Origin: CAYLLN01 sp036496265
GTDB lineage: Bacteria > Planctomycetota > Planctomycetia > Pirellulales > Pirellulaceae
NCBI GenBank assembly: GCA_036496265.1
Contig: DASXLL010000292.1
Span: 1 to 9,844 of the forward strand
DNA length: 9,844 nt
Reading direction: 5' to 3'
Shown: positions 1-6,933 of the stretch, in pieces
Layout of the letters: every line of letters starts with the position of its first letter
Numbering within the stretch: the first letter of the stretch is position 1
The notes under the pieces: model-generated
Told to the model about the DNA's origin: nothing
What the model saw: the letters and a program-made list of their open reading frames with translations, nothing else
Database searches by the model: none
Made by a program: the position numbers and the translations under genes

Positions 1-559
1 ACTCGACCTCAATTGATTCCACCGTCCCATTCCTCTTCCAATCCTTGCCAAACTGCAAATTGACCTTCAACTTCACATTCTCCATCCCCTCGATCGTCGC
101 CACCGGCTGCGAACTGTATCCCGAACCGCCCTCATCCACGACAATCCGCTTCACCTTGCCATCCTCGACAACCGCATGCGCCTTCGCCGCCGTCGTCGGC
201 CAGAGATTTCCCCGCTGTGGCTGATAGCGATAGTAGTTCGAAACCTCGTCTAGCCGCTCGTTCGTGATTCCCTGCGGACCCAGAGCCTTCATCAGCACTT
301 CTTTATTCCGCCGCGCCTCTTCTCCCGACGGCTTCCCATTCTTCGCCGGCCGCACATTGCTGAACGCTTCCCGAAAAACCTCCGGCTTGACGCCCAGTCC
401 CGCCGCCACCAGCACCACCGGCCTCCCGCCATCTCGCCGATCTATCTCATGGCCTCCCGTAAACTTGACGGGCACTTTCATCTCTTCCGCCCGTACCCAA
501 TATCCCAGAACAACGAAAGCAAATTGCCAGCTCAGAACAAATCGCATCGGAAGCTTCAT
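1..559 (-). CDS. Secreted hypothetical protein, N-terminal part (runs off left edge)
   Basis: An open minus-strand frame of 186 codons begins at the ATG at 559-557 and continues past base 1, so the C-terminus is missing. Residues 1-24 look like a Sec signal peptide: basic start, hydrophobic core FAFVVLGYWV, likely cleavage after ARAE-type residues near 24. The mature part starts with a GGHEIDRRDGGRP segment, then a helical region with EVFREAFSNVRPA and a NERLDEVSNYYRY stretch. Residues 139-160 hold GGSGYSSQP, matching the GGxGYxxxP beta-motif seen in many bacterial surface proteins. I recall similar secreted proteins of unknown function in planctomycete genomes. Codons end mostly in G or C, typical of a real gene here. 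No clear Shine-Dalgarno precedes the ATG. It lies 184 bases downstream of the ankyrin gene on the same strand. Function is unknown; the gene itself is well supported. Confidence 0.82.
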   Translation of the reverse strand, partial: MKLPMRFVLSWQFAFVVLGYWVRAEEMKVPVKFTGGHEIDRRDGGRPVVLVAAGLGVKPEVFREAFSNVRPAKNGKPSGEEARRNKEVLMKALGPQGITNERLDEVSNYYRYQPQRGNLWPTTAAKAHAVVEDGKVKRIVVDEGGSGYSSQPVATIEGMENVKLKVNLQFGKDWKRNGTVESIEVE

Positions 560-743
560 CGCGATTGACTTCCCGAAAAGAAAAGGTGCTTTAAGACGAG
601 ACCGAACCTCTAACGTGACCGCACCAGCGCTTTATTGCAGCAAAGCGATCGTTGTCTGCATTTCTTCGTTTTCCTTCTGTTCAATCCTCTGTCCCATTCC
701 TGTCATCCGTCTAAATCCGCGGCCACTCATTCTGCCTTGTCGA
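560..743. other. Intergenic spacer between ankyrin gene and left-edge gene
   Basis: This 184-base spacer separates two minus-strand genes. It contains one copy of the 9-nt-periodic purine repeat (664-682, listed separately). It also holds a short perfect inverted repeat, CGCTTT at 628-633 and AAAGCG at 642-647, with an 8-base loop and no following U-run. No convincing promoter hexamers were found. Either the left-edge gene has its own unrecognised promoter here or it is read through from the ankyrin gene. Confidence 0.5.
664..682 (-). repeat. Dispersed 9-nt-periodic purine repeat, copy D
   Basis: Read on the minus strand from 682, the sequence is GAACAGAAG followed by GAAAACGAAG. This is the same opening unit as the copies at 9585-9611, 9628-9645 and 9739-9765, but the second unit carries one extra A and there is no third unit. 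The copy sits between genes, like the others. Confidence 0.55.
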
Positions 744-2210
744 CTACTTATAATTCGGCCGATTCTGATGCGGCACGGCCTTCGGCGGTTCCATTCCTTT
801 GGACCGAAACACTTTCTCAATCGCCACGATCGTTGCCGGATCCGGCCGGAAATTACCTGGCCGATGGCCCTGAGCAATCATCAGCGGCGTCCAGCCCCAT
901 TTGTTCTTTTGGTTCCAGGCAGGGATATCCGCGCCGCGATCCGCCAACAGTTGCACCAGTTGCCACCGGCTTTGATACGCCGCCCCGTGCATCGCCGTCT
1001 CACCGTTGTTGTCCACAGCGTTCACATCCGCGCCCCAATCGATCAGCAGCTTGCAGGCTTCTACGGCTTCTTCCAGGGTTCCAGCAGATTCATCACCGTC
1101 CCCGAGCGCTCCAACGCCTGCTGCGGCGAGCAGCGGCGACGCTTCGTCGGCATTGGGAATCCGCGGATCGGCGCCCAGATCGAAAAACAGCCGCATCAAC
1201 GGAATATCGCAATTCCGAGCCGCCATCAAAAACGGCGTCGAACCTGTCGTCGTGAACTTTCCACGGCCAGAAGTGCCTTTTTCGAGCCGAGTATTGATAT
1301 CCGCACCGGCCGCAACCAACTGCCGGACCATTTCCAGGCTGCTCGCCGTTCCCGAACCGCGCGGCGGCGGATCGCCATCGCCGCGAATGGGTTTCCGCAC
1401 CCATGTCATCGCATGCAGCGCCGAGAATCCCGACGGAAGATCGTTTGGATTCGCGCCGGCCTTCAACAGTGCCAACGCCAGCTCAAAGTGGCCATTCTCG
1501 ATCGCCAGCAGCAGCGCGTTTGTCGACCGGCCACGGGTATTGCCCCGACTGCGATCGGGCCGCATCGTTTCATTCACATCGATACCTGCCGCCAGCAGCC
1601 GAAACACAACCGACGAATGTCCTTCACGAACTGCAAAGAAAAAGGGCGTAAAACCGGATGACAGCGCGGTCCGATAATCCGCGCCCGCTTCCAGCAAGCA
1701 ATCGACCACTTCCAAATTCCCTTCCGCCGCCGCCCACATCACCGGCGTCTGGTCCTTGCGCTCGCGAGCATTCACATCGGCCCCACGTGCAAGCAGCGCC
1801 TTCACCGGCCCGACACGCCCGGTCCGCGCCGCCGTCATCAGCGGCGTCTCCCCACCCGGCAGCGTCCCATTCGCATCCGCTCCCGCCGCCAACAGCTTCT
1901 CCACAATCGGCCCGCTGCCCGTTGTGCAGGCAATCGCCAGCGGCGTCACTCCATACCGGTTCTTCGCTTGCACGTCGGCCTTAGCAGCCAGCAGCATCTC
2001 CACCGTCGCCACATCCTCATGCTGCACCGCCCAGTGCAGCGTCGTCATCCCATCCGCCTGCGGCGCATTGACGTTTGCCTTCGCTCTCAACAATTCACGA
2101 ATCGCCCGCGCATCATCCTTCTCCGCCGCATCCGCCAGCGGCGTATCGGCTGCCAGCGCCATCCGAGATAACGCCAGCCAGATCAAAAAACACGTGCCAA
2201 GTCGTTTCAT
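744..2210 (-). CDS. Exported ankyrin-repeat protein
   Basis: A 488-residue protein built almost entirely of about twelve ankyrin repeats. Residues 1-20 are a signal peptide (MKRLG, then FLIWLALSRMALA), pointing to export. The repeats follow from about residue 23, each with a TPLxxAxxxG helix start and a LLxxGADvN loop; clear copies start near residues 55, 88, 122, 155, 187, 231, 325, 403 and 441. Two repeats carry insertions, a glycine/proline-rich loop near 270-300 and an acidic loop GDGDESAG near 370. The tail after the last repeat is short and basic. The frame extends 13 codons upstream to 2249, but I chose the ATG at 2210 because it places the signal peptide at the N-terminus. Ankyrin repeats bind proteins; no catalytic domain is visible, so the partner is unknown. 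It lies on the same strand as the HXXSHH and cytochrome-like genes, separated from them by the HicAB-like module. Confidence 0.9.
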   Translation of the reverse strand: MKRLGTCFLIWLALSRMALAADTPLADAAEKDDARAIRELLRAKANVNAPQADGMTTLHWAVQHEDVATVEMLLAAKADVQAKNRYGVTPLAIACTTGSGPIVEKLLAAGADANGTLPGGETPLMTAARTGRVGPVKALLARGADVNARERKDQTPVMWAAAEGNLEVVDCLLEAGADYRTALSSGFTPFFFAVREGHSSVVFRLLAAGIDVNETMRPDRSRGNTRGRSTNALLLAIENGHFELALALLKAGANPNDLPSGFSALHAMTWVRKPIRGDGDPPPRGSGTASSLEMVRQLVAAGADINTRLEKGTSGRGKFTTTGSTPFLMAARNCDIPLMRLFFDLGADPRIPNADEASPLLAAAGVGALGDGDESAGTLEEAVEACKLLIDWGADVNAVDNNGETAMHGAAYQSRWQLVQLLADRGADIPAWNQKNKWGWTPLMIAQGHRPGNFRPDPATIVAIEKVFRSKGMEPPKAVPHQNRPNYK

Positions 2211-2303
2211 TTTGTATTTCGTGGTTTCATTTGCTAAAAAAGCATCCACCTTGAAAAACCATGATAAAATGTAACCTTACGGCTGGTCACGTCGCAAATA
2301 CAA
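2211..2303. promoter_or_regulatory. AT-rich divergent spacer, probable promoters
   Basis: This spacer separates the divergently read ankyrin gene (minus) and HicA-like gene (plus). It is clearly richer in A and T than the flanking genes, with A/T runs at 2233-2240 and 2251-2270, which suits a promoter region. TTGAAA at 2251-2256 and TAAAAT at 2265-2270 look like sigma-70 elements but are only 8 bases apart, so they cannot form one promoter. I therefore assign a regulatory region without naming hexamers. If the plus-strand pair is a toxin-antitoxin module, an autoregulatory operator would be expected here; no strong palindrome was found. Confidence 0.35.
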
Positions 2304-2525
2304 ATGGCGGACCATCCTAACAAGCATATTCGAGAAGCCATCGAATACGCACACGACCGTGGCTGGCGATTCACGAAAGCAAGTGCAAGGGCTCATATTT
2401 ACGGGACGCTATGGTGTCCGTTGGAAACGCGAGAGGGCTGCCGATTTCGTGTGTTTTCCACGCCGCGTGACCCCGACGACCATGCCCGCGACATTCGTCG
2501 CGCCGTGGACCGGTGCGACCACTGA
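2304..2525 (+). CDS. HicA-like small protein, putative toxin of a two-gene module
   Basis: A 73-residue basic protein. An N-terminal helix (HIREAIEYAHDRGW, residues 8-21) is followed by a strand-rich middle (RFTKASARAHIYGTLWCP) and a C-terminal helix (DHARDIRRAVDRC). This order resembles the small dsRBD-like fold of HicA mRNA interferases, and His31 in ARAH could stand in for their conserved histidine. It does not match classic HicA closely: the usual GSH motif is absent, and three cysteines (38, 46, 71) plus His60 and His73 raise the possibility of a metal site, which is speculation. I recall homologues of this shape (IREAIEYA..GWR, then STPRNP..HA..IRR) paired with a second small protein in various bacteria. 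No Shine-Dalgarno precedes the ATG. The stop is 16 bases before the partner gene. Toxicity is an inference from architecture and pairing only. Confidence 0.75.
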   Translation: MADHPNKHIREAIEYAHDRGWRFTKASARAHIYGTLWCPLETREGCRFRVFSTPRDPDDHARDIRRAVDRCDH

Positions 2526-2528
2526 CGC

Positions 2529-2534
2529 AGGAGG
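2529..2534 (+). promoter_or_regulatory. Strong ribosome binding site fixing the start of the HicB-like gene
   Basis: AGGAGG lies 7 bases before the ATG at 2542. The open frame reaches back to 2359, but that longer reading overlaps the HicA-like gene out of frame. This site decides for the 82-residue product. It is one of only two good Shine-Dalgarno sites found in the window. Confidence 0.8.
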
Positions 2535-2541
2535 AACAAAA

Positions 2542-2790
2542 ATGTCGAGTAAACATGAATTCACGATCGTTCTCGCCCAGCCGGAAGAATCGGAGGACGA
2601 CGCGGATCGACTGTACGAAGCAGGATGCAGCGACGGATCGATTTCCACGTCGGGCGGAGTGACGCGGATCGATTTCCACCGCGTCGCCAACTCCCTCGAG
2701 GATGCCATTCGCTCAGCCGTCGGCAACGTGCACCAAGCCGGCTTCCAAGTCGCCCGGATCGAAATTGATAGCCCGCAGTATTGTTCTTAA
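2542..2790 (+). CDS. HicB-like small acidic protein, putative antitoxin partner
   Basis: An 82-residue protein with a beta-alpha pattern: strand EFTIVLAQ (6-13), an acidic helix EESEDDADRLYEAG, a strand pair with SDGSISTSGGVTRIDFHR, a helix SLEDAIRSAVGNVHQAG, and a final strand VARIEID. This resembles the single-domain part of HicB-type antitoxins. Related proteins that I recall from other bacteria have the EFTLIL..EADxLYExxCDDGT pattern. Some longer relatives add a helix-turn-helix; here the protein stops shortly after VARIEID, so no DNA-binding domain is visible. It is acidic, opposite in charge to the basic 73-residue neighbour, as expected for partners that bind. The strong ribosome site implies higher translation than the first gene, as antitoxins usually need. 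The stop is only 5 bases from the stop of the convergent HXXSHH gene. Confidence 0.78.
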   Translation: MSSKHEFTIVLAQPEESEDDADRLYEAGCSDGSISTSGGVTRIDFHRVANSLEDAIRSAVGNVHQAGFQVARIEIDSPQYCS

Positions 2791-2795
2791 TCGCG

Positions 2796-4145
2796 TCAAA
2801 TCCCCAACGGCTGAAACAAATCATCCACTTTGCCGTTGCTATCCGCAAACGAATCGATCCGCACGCCGACCTTGTCCAGCAGCGTCAAATGCAAGTTCGC
2901 CAGCGGTGTTGGCTCGCGATACCGCAGATGCCGCCCGCCCCGCATGTTCCCGGCGGCACCGCCGGCCACGATGATGGGCAAATTCACATGGTCGTGAACG
3001 TTTGGGTTGCCCATCCCGCTGCCGTAGAGATAAAGCACATGATCGAGCAGCGAGCCGTTTCCTTCCGGAGTTGCTTGCAGCTTCTCCAAAAACTCGGCGA
3101 ATAGCGACACGTGGAACCGGTTGATCTTCGCCACCTTGGCAACCTTGTCGGGATCACCGCCGTGGTGCGTCAGCGGGTGATGCCCCTCAGAAATGCCGAT
3201 TTCGGAATACGAGCGGTTGCTTGTCTCGCGAGCCAACTGAAATGTGATGACGCGGGTAATGTCGCCCTGCATCGCCAACATCTGCAAGTCGAACATTAGC
3301 CGGGCGTGATCGGCATACGACGCCGGAACGCCTGTCGGCCGATCGATATCGGGCAGCGGATTTTCGCCCGCTACGGCTTCCGCCTGCTGAATTCGCCGCT
3401 CCACATCGCGAACCGCTTCCATGTACTGGCTTACCCGCGACCGATCCTTCGGCCCAAGCGTTTTCTGCAGCCGGGCCAGCTCGTCCGTCACCGAATCGAG
3501 CAAGCTCGCCCGCTTCTTGAGCGACGCCTTGCGGTCAGCCGTGCCCCCTTCTTCGCCAAATAGATTTTCGAACACGAGCCGCGGATGAGCCTCGGCCGGC
3601 AGCGGAGTGGTCGGCGACGACCACGACAGGTTGTTTTGATACACGCACGCGTAGCCGTTGTCGCACTGCCCGACGACCGACAGCAGGTCCATCGACAGCT
3701 CCAGCGATGGCAATTGCGTGTCGCGGCCGATCTGCTGGGCCGCGATCTGATCGACCGTCGTGCCGAGGTGATAGTCAGTGCTTTCAGTCCGCTTCGCCTT
3801 TGCCGCGCTCAAAAACGAAGCGTTCGACGTCGCATGCGTGCCCGGATAGGCATTCCGCAGCTCCAAGTTGCTGACGATCGCGACTTTTTGCTTCATCCCC
3901 GCAAGTGGCCCAAGCGTCGGCGACAGCTCGTCCAGCTTCTCGCCGCCCGGCGGTGTCCACCGCGTCACGTCGCAGCCCATCGGCATATAAACGAACCCCA
4001 GCCGCCGCAACTTCGACGGATTTGCCGGCGTCTCGGCCAGCGCCGTCAGCGAAGGGACCATCGCATCGAGCAATGGCAACGCCAGTGCCGCTCCCGCCCC
4101 GCGCAAAAACGTCCGCCGTGGCAGGGCCTTCTTCATCACGATCAT
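2796..4145 (-). CDS. HXXSHH (DUF1552) family Tat-exported protein
   Basis: A 449-residue protein of the DUF1552/HXXSHH family, abundant in planctomycetes and of unknown biochemical function. The N-terminus has a twin-arginine signal: RRTFLRG at residues 10-16, then a hydrophobic stretch GAALALPLLDAMV ending near TALAET. This predicts folding, perhaps with a cofactor, before export. The family motif is seen at residues 323-328 as HPLTHH, with Thr in place of the usual Ser. Near residue 372 is YLYGSGMGN, followed by HVNLPIIVAGGAAG, giving the family's C-terminal half. The start at 4145 has GAGGAG 6 bases upstream (4157-4152) and is favoured over the Met at codon 4. Its ATG overlaps the TGA of the upstream cytochrome-like gene (ATGA), indicating translational coupling. 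Such pairs with DUF1592-type proteins are a standing planctomycete arrangement. Length is normal for the family. Confidence 0.93.
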   Translation of the reverse strand: MIVMKKALPRRTFLRGAGAALALPLLDAMVPSLTALAETPANPSKLRRLGFVYMPMGCDVTRWTPPGGEKLDELSPTLGPLAGMKQKVAIVSNLELRNAYPGTHATSNASFLSAAKAKRTESTDYHLGTTVDQIAAQQIGRDTQLPSLELSMDLLSVVGQCDNGYACVYQNNLSWSSPTTPLPAEAHPRLVFENLFGEEGGTADRKASLKKRASLLDSVTDELARLQKTLGPKDRSRVSQYMEAVRDVERRIQQAEAVAGENPLPDIDRPTGVPASYADHARLMFDLQMLAMQGDITRVITFQLARETSNRSYSEIGISEGHHPLTHHGGDPDKVAKVAKINRFHVSLFAEFLEKLQATPEGNGSLLDHVLYLYGSGMGNPNVHDHVNLPIIVAGGAAGNMRGGRHLRYREPTPLANLHLTLLDKVGVRIDSFADSNGKVDDLFQPLGI

Positions 4146-6481
4146 GGAGTTCTCCTCATCTGAAACGGCGTGCTCGTCACAATGCCCACAATGAGCCGCG
4201 AGAAGCGGTAGTTGTCTTCCTTTGCATCCCGCACAATCTTTCGCACTGCCGGCGCGTCATAGTACTCCACGCCGCGGCCCAGCGCGAACGTCAACAGCTT
4301 CGTCGTCAGCGTTTCCACGAACAACTCCGGCCGCTGCAGCAAAGCATTCTCTAAACCGCCCACGCCAACGAACTCGCTTCCGTCCGGGAGCGTACCCGCC
4401 GAATCGATTGGCAAATCCGCCTCCGTTACGCGCCAGCGGCCAATCGCATCGTAGTTATCAAGCGCAAATCCAACCGGGTCCATCAAATCGTGGCAGCTCG
4501 CGCACTGGGCATTGGCCCGATGCTCCTTCAATCGCTCCCGTACGGGTAGATTCGCCGCTACTTTGTTGTCTTGCAGCGTCGGCACATTCGGCGGCGGTGG
4601 CGGAGGCTCCGCATTGAGCAAGTTTTTCAAAATCCAATGACCGCGAATCACCGGGCTCGTCCGCGTCGCATACGATGTCACCGTCAAAATACTCCCCTGC
4701 CGCAGCAGGCCGCCACGATGACTGGCCGGATCGAGCGCGACGCGCCGAAACTGGCTCCCATACACGTGCGGAATCTCATAATGCTTGGCCAGCCGCTCGT
4801 TGAGGAACGTGTAATCCGCCTTGAGCAAATCAAGCGCGCTGCGATCCTCGTTCACAACGCTCTCGAAGAACAATTCCGTCTCTTGCCGCAGCGCCTGCCG
4901 CAAATTGTCGTCGAAATCCGGAAACAGCCGCATGTCGGGAATCACGGAATCCAAATTCCGCAGATACAGCCACTGCCCCGCAAAATTCGTGACCAGCGAA
5001 TTGGCCCGCTCATCGGCCAGCATCCGCCGGACCTGTTTTTCTAACACACCCGGCCGACTCAGCTCCCCTTTTTCGGCCAGCGCCAGCAATTCCTCATCCG
5101 GCATGCTGCTCCAAAGGAAATACGACAGCCGTGAAGCCAGCTCGGCATCGCTAATCTTATAAGCCGTCGCCTCGGGCACACTCACCGGATCGCGCTCGAC
5201 TCGCAACACAAACTGCGGATTCACCAAAATGGCGTTCAGCGCCGCCTCAATGCCCAGCTCAAAACTGCCTTCCGCTCTCCCCTCCCGATACATCAACAGC
5301 GGCGCTTCCAAATCGGCCTCTTCCACCGGCCGCCGATACGCCCGCCGCGCCAAATTCGCGATGATCTTTCGCGCGCAATCGGCCTCTTCGGCCTCAGTCT
5401 TCGGCTCACAAACGAAAATCCGCCTTCGACTCGGCGTGTCCCCCGCCCCGCTCGCGGCAAACGGCCCCACGATCGACACCTGATACAGGGCCGGCCCAAT
5501 CCGCGGGTGCCGATAAAAATTGAAATGCACATTCAACGGCTGCCGCTCCGTCTCGAGCAGCGACGACGACTTTTTCAAGAATCCCACGCCAATGTTGTGC
5601 TCGCCGGCCGTTACTTTGATCCGCGCATTGAGATTCGCATCGATCGACTGATCGCTTTGCCCCCGCGGCGGCGGCTTGATGCTAAACAACTCGACCTGCT
5701 GGCGATCCACCGACACTTCCAGGTCGTGCGGCTCACGCAAACTCTCCACGTTGTCATTGCGATCGCGCATCAACCGGATTTGAACTTCGTATTCACCCGC
5801 CTGCGGGAATTGATAGGGAATCACCATCGCGCCCCGCGTGCCCAGCGGCGTGTTCGGCAGGTGCGAATCCTGCGTCACATCGGGCTTCATCCGAAACGTA
5901 TCGCCCACCGGCGACTTCGGCGCCCGTCCGACCGCCAGCCGGCTGATCTTCTGCGCCGCCGACACATAACGATTGAGCAGCGTCGGCGACAAATCGGCGA
6001 CAGTAATATTGTCAAACCCGTGGCTCGACTCATCCGCCGGCAGCATCGCCGTCACATCGACATCCAGCTCCAGCAAATCGCGAATCGTATTCTGATATTC
6101 GGTCCGATTCAGCCGGCGAAACGTCTCCGTCCGCCCCGGATTGGGGTTCGCTGCGGCGAGCTTGTCGAGTGATGTTTCCAGCAGTGCTATAGCGCCATTA
6201 AATTCCGCCTCCGTCGGCTTTTTTGCCTCCCTCGGCGGCATCTGCCGCGCGGCCAGCTTATGAACGACCTTCTCCCACACCTCCACATTCCGCTCGATCC
6301 CCACATCCGCCGCCTCATCCAGATCCAGCCCTCCCGCCTTCGTCGTCTTATCGTGGCAATCGACGCAATGCGCATCCACGAACTTATTGACGAGCTTTTG
6401 TGTGGATGCCGGATCGTCCGCCTGGCAATGAACGGCCCAAAACAATGCCACTAGCAGCGCAGAAATTCGGCCGCAATTCAT
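4142..6481 (-). CDS. Exported cytochrome-c-like protein, PSCyt1-DUF1587-DUF1595-DUF1592-DUF1588-DUF1585
   Basis: A 779-residue planctomycete-type protein. Residues 1-21 are a Sec signal peptide (SALLVALFWAVHCQA). A cytochrome-like domain follows with heme-binding CVDCH at 39-43 and an MPP motif at 81-83 whose Met could be the axial ligand. Next come DUF1587 (about 124-187, RLNRTEYQNTIRDLL), a beta-rich insert about 190-350 that may be a carbohydrate-binding-like module, DUF1595 (about 368-430, RRAYRRPV), DUF1592 (about 443-575, RLSYFLWSSMPDEEL) and DUF1588 (about 590-685). DUF1588 contains a second heme-type motif, CASCH at 660-664, followed by DPVGFALDNYD. DUF1585 closes the protein (about 707-776). 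The heme motifs suggest an electron-transfer or oxidative role outside the cytoplasm, but no substrate is known. No Shine-Dalgarno precedes the ATG. It is complete and coupled by ATGA overlap to the HXXSHH gene. Confidence 0.94.
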   Translation of the reverse strand: MNCGRISALLVALFWAVHCQADDPASTQKLVNKFVDAHCVDCHDKTTKAGGLDLDEAADVGIERNVEVWEKVVHKLAARQMPPREAKKPTEAEFNGAIALLETSLDKLAAANPNPGRTETFRRLNRTEYQNTIRDLLELDVDVTAMLPADESSHGFDNITVADLSPTLLNRYVSAAQKISRLAVGRAPKSPVGDTFRMKPDVTQDSHLPNTPLGTRGAMVIPYQFPQAGEYEVQIRLMRDRNDNVESLREPHDLEVSVDRQQVELFSIKPPPRGQSDQSIDANLNARIKVTAGEHNIGVGFLKKSSSLLETERQPLNVHFNFYRHPRIGPALYQVSIVGPFAASGAGDTPSRRRIFVCEPKTEAEEADCARKIIANLARRAYRRPVEEADLEAPLLMYREGRAEGSFELGIEAALNAILVNPQFVLRVERDPVSVPEATAYKISDAELASRLSYFLWSSMPDEELLALAEKGELSRPGVLEKQVRRMLADERANSLVTNFAGQWLYLRNLDSVIPDMRLFPDFDDNLRQALRQETELFFESVVNEDRSALDLLKADYTFLNERLAKHYEIPHVYGSQFRRVALDPASHRGGLLRQGSILTVTSYATRTSPVIRGHWILKNLLNAEPPPPPPNVPTLQDNKVAANLPVRERLKEHRANAQCASCHDLMDPVGFALDNYDAIGRWRVTEADLPIDSAGTLPDGSEFVGVGGLENALLQRPELFVETLTTKLLTFALGRGVEYYDAPAVRKIVRDAKEDNYRFSRLIVGIVTSTPFQMRRTP
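4152..4157 (-). promoter_or_regulatory. Ribosome binding site for the HXXSHH gene inside the upstream gene
   Basis: GAGGAG read on the minus strand lies 6 bases before the ATG at 4145, within the last codons of the cytochrome-like gene. It selects the first Met over the internal Met at codon 4 and supports coupled translation through the ATGA overlap. Confidence 0.7.
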
Positions 6482-6579
6482 ATCAGGAGGGCTCGTAAAG
6501 GCACGCCTAGCGGGCTGGGATTCCTGATTATGAGTTTCCGCGACTCCAGATGCAATCTCGGCCCGGTGCGAGAAGCGGC
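6482..6579. other. Spacer upstream of the cytochrome-like gene
   Basis: This 98-base gap lies between the small membrane protein's stop and the cytochrome-like gene's start, both on the minus strand. No convincing promoter, hairpin or Shine-Dalgarno was found for the minus-strand gene. The two genes may be cotranscribed, but the gap is also long enough for a separate promoter. Confidence 0.35.
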
Positions 6580-6834
6580 CTAATTCGACCTTTGCCGCCG
6601 GAGCTTTCTAATTTCGTCAGCCGTTTTATCTATCGCTTCCAAATCAAGCGGAGGTCCATTGTTGGCGTTGATGTTGAACCCTCCATCGTTGATGTCTATT
6701 CCTGGTGGCAGCGACAGCATCAATTCTTCAATACGACGGGAAATGGTGTAGTTTCGATACAAAGACAGGCACCATGCCAGCGCCGGCGGCCCGAGCGCCA
6801 AGACGATCAACAGCGTGCGTAATCGATATCGCAT
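6580..6834 (-). CDS. Small membrane-anchored planctomycete protein (RYRLRTLLIVLALGPP N-terminus)
   Basis: An 84-residue protein. Residues 2-19 read RYRLRTLLIVLALGPPAL, a basic start followed by a hydrophobic segment running to about 25. I recall this N-terminal signature in large numbers of small planctomycete proteins whose remaining parts differ. The rest is hydrophilic: a helix TISRRIEELML (30-40), a Gly/Asn-rich loop PPGIDINDGGFNINANNG (43-60) and a charged helix DLEAIDKTADEIRKLRRQR. The expected topology is one N-terminal membrane segment with the remainder outside the cytoplasm. No function can be assigned. It is the first minus-strand gene of the group, about 98 bases before the cytochrome-like gene, and diverges from the esterase gene to its right. 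The conserved start signature is the main argument that this short frame is real. Confidence 0.75.
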   Translation of the reverse strand: MRYRLRTLLIVLALGPPALAWCLSLYRNYTISRRIEELMLSLPPGIDINDGGFNINANNGPPLDLEAIDKTADEIRKLRRQRSN

Positions 6835-6933
6835 GTGATCATTCTACACGGCTGCTCAACTACTTGCGAAACGCCCCACCCGCAGCCATCATTCACTTCG
6901 CTCCCGCCTCCCTTTCTCAACCCCGCCTCTCCC
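6835..6933. promoter_or_regulatory. Divergent spacer between small membrane protein and esterase gene
   Basis: These 99 bases separate the start of a minus-strand gene from the start of a plus-strand gene, so at least one promoter is expected here. The sequence is C-rich on the plus strand from about 6870 on and shows no clear sigma-70 hexamers and no Shine-Dalgarno before the ATG at 6934. The assignment rests on gene orientation only. Confidence 0.3.

Noticed and set aside
628..647. Hairpin CGCTTT/AAAGCG as a terminator
   Set aside because: Only 6 base pairs with an 8-base loop and no U-run on either strand.
264..1661. Plus-strand open frame of 465 codons across the left genes
   Set aside because: It crosses the left-edge gene, the spacer and the ankyrin gene on the opposite strand, and its composition is Arg/Pro/Ser-rich noise.
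2211..2249. Upstream ATG of the ankyrin gene at 2249
   Set aside because: It adds 13 hydrophilic residues before the signal peptide; its AAGGTGG directly abuts the ATG with no spacing.
2251..2270. TTGAAA and TAAAAT as a sigma-70 promoter
   Set aside because: They are separated by only 8 bases instead of about 17.
2359..2541. Upstream extension of the HicB-like frame
   Set aside because: It overlaps the HicA-like gene in another frame, and the AGGAGG at 2529-2534 points to the ATG at 2542.
5507..6172. Plus-strand open frame of 221 codons inside the cytochrome-like gene
   Set aside because: Arg/His/Gln-rich shadow of a confident gene, with no recognisable domain.
6484..6489. AGGAGG on the plus strand
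   Set aside because: No start codon follows at a suitable distance, and it lies on the wrong strand for the cytochrome-like gene.
6835..6933. GTG start giving 33 extra residues on the esterase protein
   Set aside because: The extension is Pro/Ser-rich and would bury the signal peptide that begins at the ATG at 6934.
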